The notes under the pieces were generated by a model. That model saw only the letters and a program-made list of their open reading frames with translations. It had not been told where the DNA came from and searched no databases. A DNA stretch of 64,000 bases, taken from Lachnospiraceae bacterium (GTDB taxonomy: Bacteria > Bacillota > Clostridia > Lachnospirales > Lachnospiraceae). This document shows positions 61,342 to 64,000 of the stretch, piece after piece (within the stretch, counting starts at the first letter, position 1; the number at the start of each line of letters is the position of its first letter). Both the position numbers and the translations under genes were made by a program. The DNA is taken from assembly GCA_017433725.1 (NCBI GenBank), contig JAFRGQ010000082.1:1-64000 (forward strand). The letters are read 5' to 3'.

Positions 61342-62664
61342 ATGCAGGCTGGAGAAGTCTTAAGAAGAGTTGCGTTCAATACGCTTGACATGATCAAAGG
61401 CGGTAAAATGAATCGCATCATGGAAGTGAACGAGAGCGAGATCGTCAGAGGCATCACGCCTGAATATGAGGAGAGACGGCTCCGCGCGATCACGGATTAT
61501 GCGAGATATAACTGTGCATTTTATAAGGATATTCCGGAAGATCACACCCTCACGGATTTCCCGGTCATGCGCAAGATGGACTACAACGAGCATCGGCAGG
61601 AAATCCTTGCGGATGAGTATCAGGGGAAAGAGGATACTCTGCATCAGCTGAACACGAGCGGTTCGACTGGCGTTCCGTTCACGGTCTACGCAGACGATGA
61701 GAAGATGACGCGAGTTCTCATGAATACAATGGCTGTCTATGAGCTGAACGGATTCCGTATGGGCATGAAGCGCGGTGAATTCCGTGTGTGGATAGAAGGA
61801 AAAAATGTCATCACACCCTGGAAATCGTTCAAGAATAATCTCCAGATGATTGATATCTCCAATATGGGCGACGACTATCTCGCGACGGTCTGCGAGCGCA
61901 TACGCAGGGAGAAAATGCAGTGCCTTGTCGCTTATTCCAGTGCGCTCACTGCGCTGACAGAATACATTAAACGCGAAAATGTGGATGTCAGTCAGTGGAA
62001 GGTGGAGATGATATTCTCCATGGGAGAGGGACTGCCGAATTCTACCTACTCGCTTATCGAGGAAATTTTCGGTTTCTCGCCGGTCCGTTCCTACGGAAAC
62101 AATGAGAACGGCTTTATTGCGGTCTCACTGCCGAGCGATGACCGCTATGTCGCCGACCTTTACAATTTTTATGTCGAAATCCTGAAACTTGATTCCGACG
62201 AGCCGGCTGTTCCCGGTGAGGTCGGAAGAATCGTGGTCACGGACTATTATAACAGGGCTTTTCCGATGATTCGCTACGATACCGGTGATACGGGAGTCTA
62301 CTGCACGGAAATCGACAAGCTCGGAAGAAAGCACGGCTATTTCACAGAGATCTACGGCAGACGAGGGTCGCTCCTCTACAATACCAAGGGAGAGCCTCTG
62401 TCGATCCATGTATTCATGAACGTGCTGCTGAAGATGGAGGGCGTCGTCCACCAGTCCAAGTGCATTCAGTGGGAGAAAACGCGCTACGAACTGTTAATCA
62501 ATGCGGACAGGGAAAAACTGGACGAGGAGAAGCTTGTCGGACTGTACAGAAGATACCTCGGTGATGATGCCCGGATCGATGTGACGTATGTGGATGAGAT
62601 TCCGGTACAGGCTTCCGGAAAGAGGATGGTGTGCGAGAACCGCTGTCCGGATTATGTAAAATAA
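61342..62664 (+). CDS. CapK/PaaK-like adenylate-forming enzyme 2
   Basis: The 440-aa protein has the P-loop SGSTGVPFTV, LVAYSSALTALTEYI, YGNNENGF and PMIRYDTGDTG. Start 61342 has AAAGGAG upstream; the frame is open further to 61300 without a site. It is related to the enzyme at 58740 along its whole length but clearly diverged, so the two probably activate different acids or act in order. Confidence 0.82.
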   Translation: MQAGEVLRRVAFNTLDMIKGGKMNRIMEVNESEIVRGITPEYEERRLRAITDYARYNCAFYKDIPEDHTLTDFPVMRKMDYNEHRQEILADEYQGKEDTLHQLNTSGSTGVPFTVYADDEKMTRVLMNTMAVYELNGFRMGMKRGEFRVWIEGKNVITPWKSFKNNLQMIDISNMGDDYLATVCERIRREKMQCLVAYSSALTALTEYIKRENVDVSQWKVEMIFSMGEGLPNSTYSLIEEIFGFSPVRSYGNNENGFIAVSLPSDDRYVADLYNFYVEILKLDSDEPAVPGEVGRIVVTDYYNRAFPMIRYDTGDTGVYCTEIDKLGRKHGYFTEIYGRRGSLLYNTKGEPLSIHVFMNVLLKMEGVVHQSKCIQWEKTRYELLINADREKLDEEKLVGLYRRYLGDDARIDVTYVDEIPVQASGKRMVCENRCPDYVK

Positions 62665-62670
62665 TACTAT

Positions 62671-62744
62671 GATTACAGGATTGTGGGAGTGCGTAAGCAC
62701 GGAATAATCCGCAATCGACCTTTGGTGACTTTATCATATTATTC
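62671..62744 (-). repeat. Family D repeat, copy D4
   Basis: GATTACAGGATT, GGAGTGCGTAAGCACG, GCAATCGACCTTTGGTGAC and TTATCATATTAT match copies D1 and D3. It fills the gap between CapK-like 2 and the ThDP gene, ending 3 bp before that gene's ribosome site. Confidence 0.7.
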
Positions 62745-62762
62745 TGCGGAGGATGAACAGAC

Positions 62763-64000
62763 TTGAGACAGAAGGTTTCGGATTATATAGCTGATTTTTT
62801 AGCCGGTGCCGGAGTTACCGATATATTTACGGTACCGGGCGGTCTTGCAATGCACATGAATGACTCTTTCGGTCATCACCCGAAGATCCACTGCACGTAT
62901 CAGCACCACGAGCAGGCCTGCGGTATGGCAGCGGAAGCCTACGCAAGGTATTCCGGTAAAATGGCCGGCGTCTGTGTCACGGCCGGTCCAGCTGCGACCA
63001 ACGCGGTCACAGGCGTTCTCGGATGCTGGATGAGCTCCATACCCATGATCGTACTCTCAGGCCAGACCAGAACGGCTACGTCTATTGAGAGCACGGGATT
63101 GCCGATCAGATGCCGCGGCATTCAGGAATGTGAGATAGTCGATGTTGTGAAACCGATCACTAAGTATGCGGTGAAGATTCGTGAGGCGGAGTCGATTCGC
63201 TACCATCTGGAGAGGGCATTGCATCTTGCCGTAAACGGCAGACCGGGTCCTGTCTGGATCGATGTTCCGCTTGATATCCAGGGCGGGAGTATTGAGACGG
63301 ATGAACTGAAGACTTACGATCCGGCGGAAGATCCGGAAGCGATGAGACCGGAGATTCCGGCTGAGATTATATCAGAAATTCTGAAGCGGATCGCAAATGC
63401 CGAGCGGCCGGTACTCTTCCCCGGTTTCGGCGTAAGAATGGCCGGGGCACATGACTCCTTTATTGAGATGGCGGAGATTCTCGGCGTACCGGTCGCGGAC
63501 GGAGTAAGCTCAGTAGACGCGATTGCTTACGACCATCCGCTCTATACCGGCAGATGCGGCGGAACGGGTGATCGTGCCGGAAACTTTGCTGTGCAGAACA
63601 GTGATCTCTTCTTCTCAATCGGATGTCGTCTCAGCTATTCACAGACCGGCTTTAAGACCGAGAGTTGGGCGAGAGAAGCGTTTAAAATCATCGCCGATAT
63701 CGATCGCAATGAGATCATGAAAGCAGATCTTCGCGTGGATCTCCCTGTCGTTTCTGATGCGAAGGATCTTATAGAAAAAGTCATTGCAGGTGCAAAAGCG
63801 CTCGGAGCGACAAATGAAGAGCCGCTTAACAAATCATCGGCGTGGCGGGATAAATGCAGATACTGGAAGGAAACCTATCGTCCAATCTCCGCAGAGCATT
63901 ACAGAGTGCTCGAGGAGGGGCGTACGAACATTTATGCATTTTACAATGAACTATCAGATGCCCTTCCGGAAGATGCAATCCTGATGGTCAGTGTCGGAAC
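62763..64000 (+). CDS. Thiamine diphosphate-dependent enzyme, acetolactate synthase-like (truncated by window)
   Basis: About 412 codons are visible; the frame runs off the end. It starts with UUG 62763 behind GGAGGA. The N-terminal ThDP domain has the catalytic glutamate (Glu50) in YQHHEQACGMAAEAYAR and GPAATNAVTGVLG; the central domain has RPVLFPGFGVRMAG-like and DRAGNFA segments. It belongs to the acetolactate synthase/pyruvate decarboxylase group. In CDP-sugar loci a homologue, YerE, adds a two-carbon branch from pyruvate to a 4-keto sugar, which fits rfbF-rfbG upstream. A plain acetolactate synthase is possible but unlikely in this setting. Confidence 0.8.
   Translation, partial: MRQKVSDYIADFLAGAGVTDIFTVPGGLAMHMNDSFGHHPKIHCTYQHHEQACGMAAEAYARYSGKMAGVCVTAGPAATNAVTGVLGCWMSSIPMIVLSGQTRTATSIESTGLPIRCRGIQECEIVDVVKPITKYAVKIREAESIRYHLERALHLAVNGRPGPVWIDVPLDIQGGSIETDELKTYDPAEDPEAMRPEIPAEIISEILKRIANAERPVLFPGFGVRMAGAHDSFIEMAEILGVPVADGVSSVDAIAYDHPLYTGRCGGTGDRAGNFAVQNSDLFFSIGCRLSYSQTGFKTESWAREAFKIIADIDRNEIMKADLRVDLPVVSDAKDLIEKVIAGAKALGATNEEPLNKSSAWRDKCRYWKETYRPISAEHYRVLEEGRTNIYAFYNELSDALPEDAILMVSVG

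Overview
The window looks like a chromosome segment of a Clostridia-class Bacillota, most likely a Lachnospiraceae-type anaerobe. This is inferred from the gene families: single-chain 1258-aa PurL, a nuclease-helicase of the Cas4/XPD type, RecD2, ComEC, ComF, CdaA/CdaR, AGGAGG-type ribosome binding sites and frequent UUG/GUG starts. Base composition is near-balanced GC. I saw no rRNA or tRNA gene, phage, CRISPR array or transposase gene.

Layout. 0.4-4 kb: RlmI-like rRNA methyltransferase, a UDP-sugar pyrophosphorylase and a NYN/LOTUS protein. 4.0-4.6 kb: a nested palindromic repeat cluster. 4.6-9 kb: xpt and the nuclease-helicase, divergent from overlapping promoters, then a LOG-family protein. 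9.2-11.3 kb: an unknown 617-aa protein behind a catabolite-control (cre-like) site, with a tiny zinc-ribbon protein overlapping its end. 11.4-12.2 kb: an SH3b lipoprotein. 12.4-19.4 kb: a divergent six-gene cluster with an acyl-activating ligase, a dedicated ACP and an acyl-ACP thioesterase on one side, and two FAD oxidoreductases plus a ferredoxin-reductase/2Fe-2S fusion on the other. This is the best candidate for an undescribed pathway. 19.7-30.5 kb: purL, a class A PBP, a lipoprotein with a duplicated domain and comEC. 30.9-36.5 kb: Nudix hydrolase, HemW-like radical SAM protein, small ORFs, a RelB/ParE-type toxin-antitoxin pair, an orphan cobalamin methyltransferase, a gamma carbonic anhydrase and rpsT. 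36.8-47.8 kb: holA, lepA-uvrA, mreB, recD2-comF. 47.9-53.6 kb: two membrane proteins, then cdaA-cdaR-HPr-DD-carboxypeptidase. 53.6-64 kb: a surface-polysaccharide locus with a UDP-galactopyranose-mutase-like flavoprotein, a GT-C protein, rfbF-rfbG for CDP-4-keto-6-deoxyglucose, two CapK/PaaK-like adenylate-forming enzymes around a flippase, and a truncated ThDP enzyme that may build a branched-chain sugar.

Non-coding structure is the second highlight. Four recurring families of short structured repeats occupy most longer gaps. Family A has AAACTTCCC/GGGAAGTTT termini and sits 1-8 bp after stop codons. Families B and C are related to each other in part of their sequence. Family D is a roughly 75-95 bp element found four times. 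All positions were read by eye; alignments, folding and database searches were not run.
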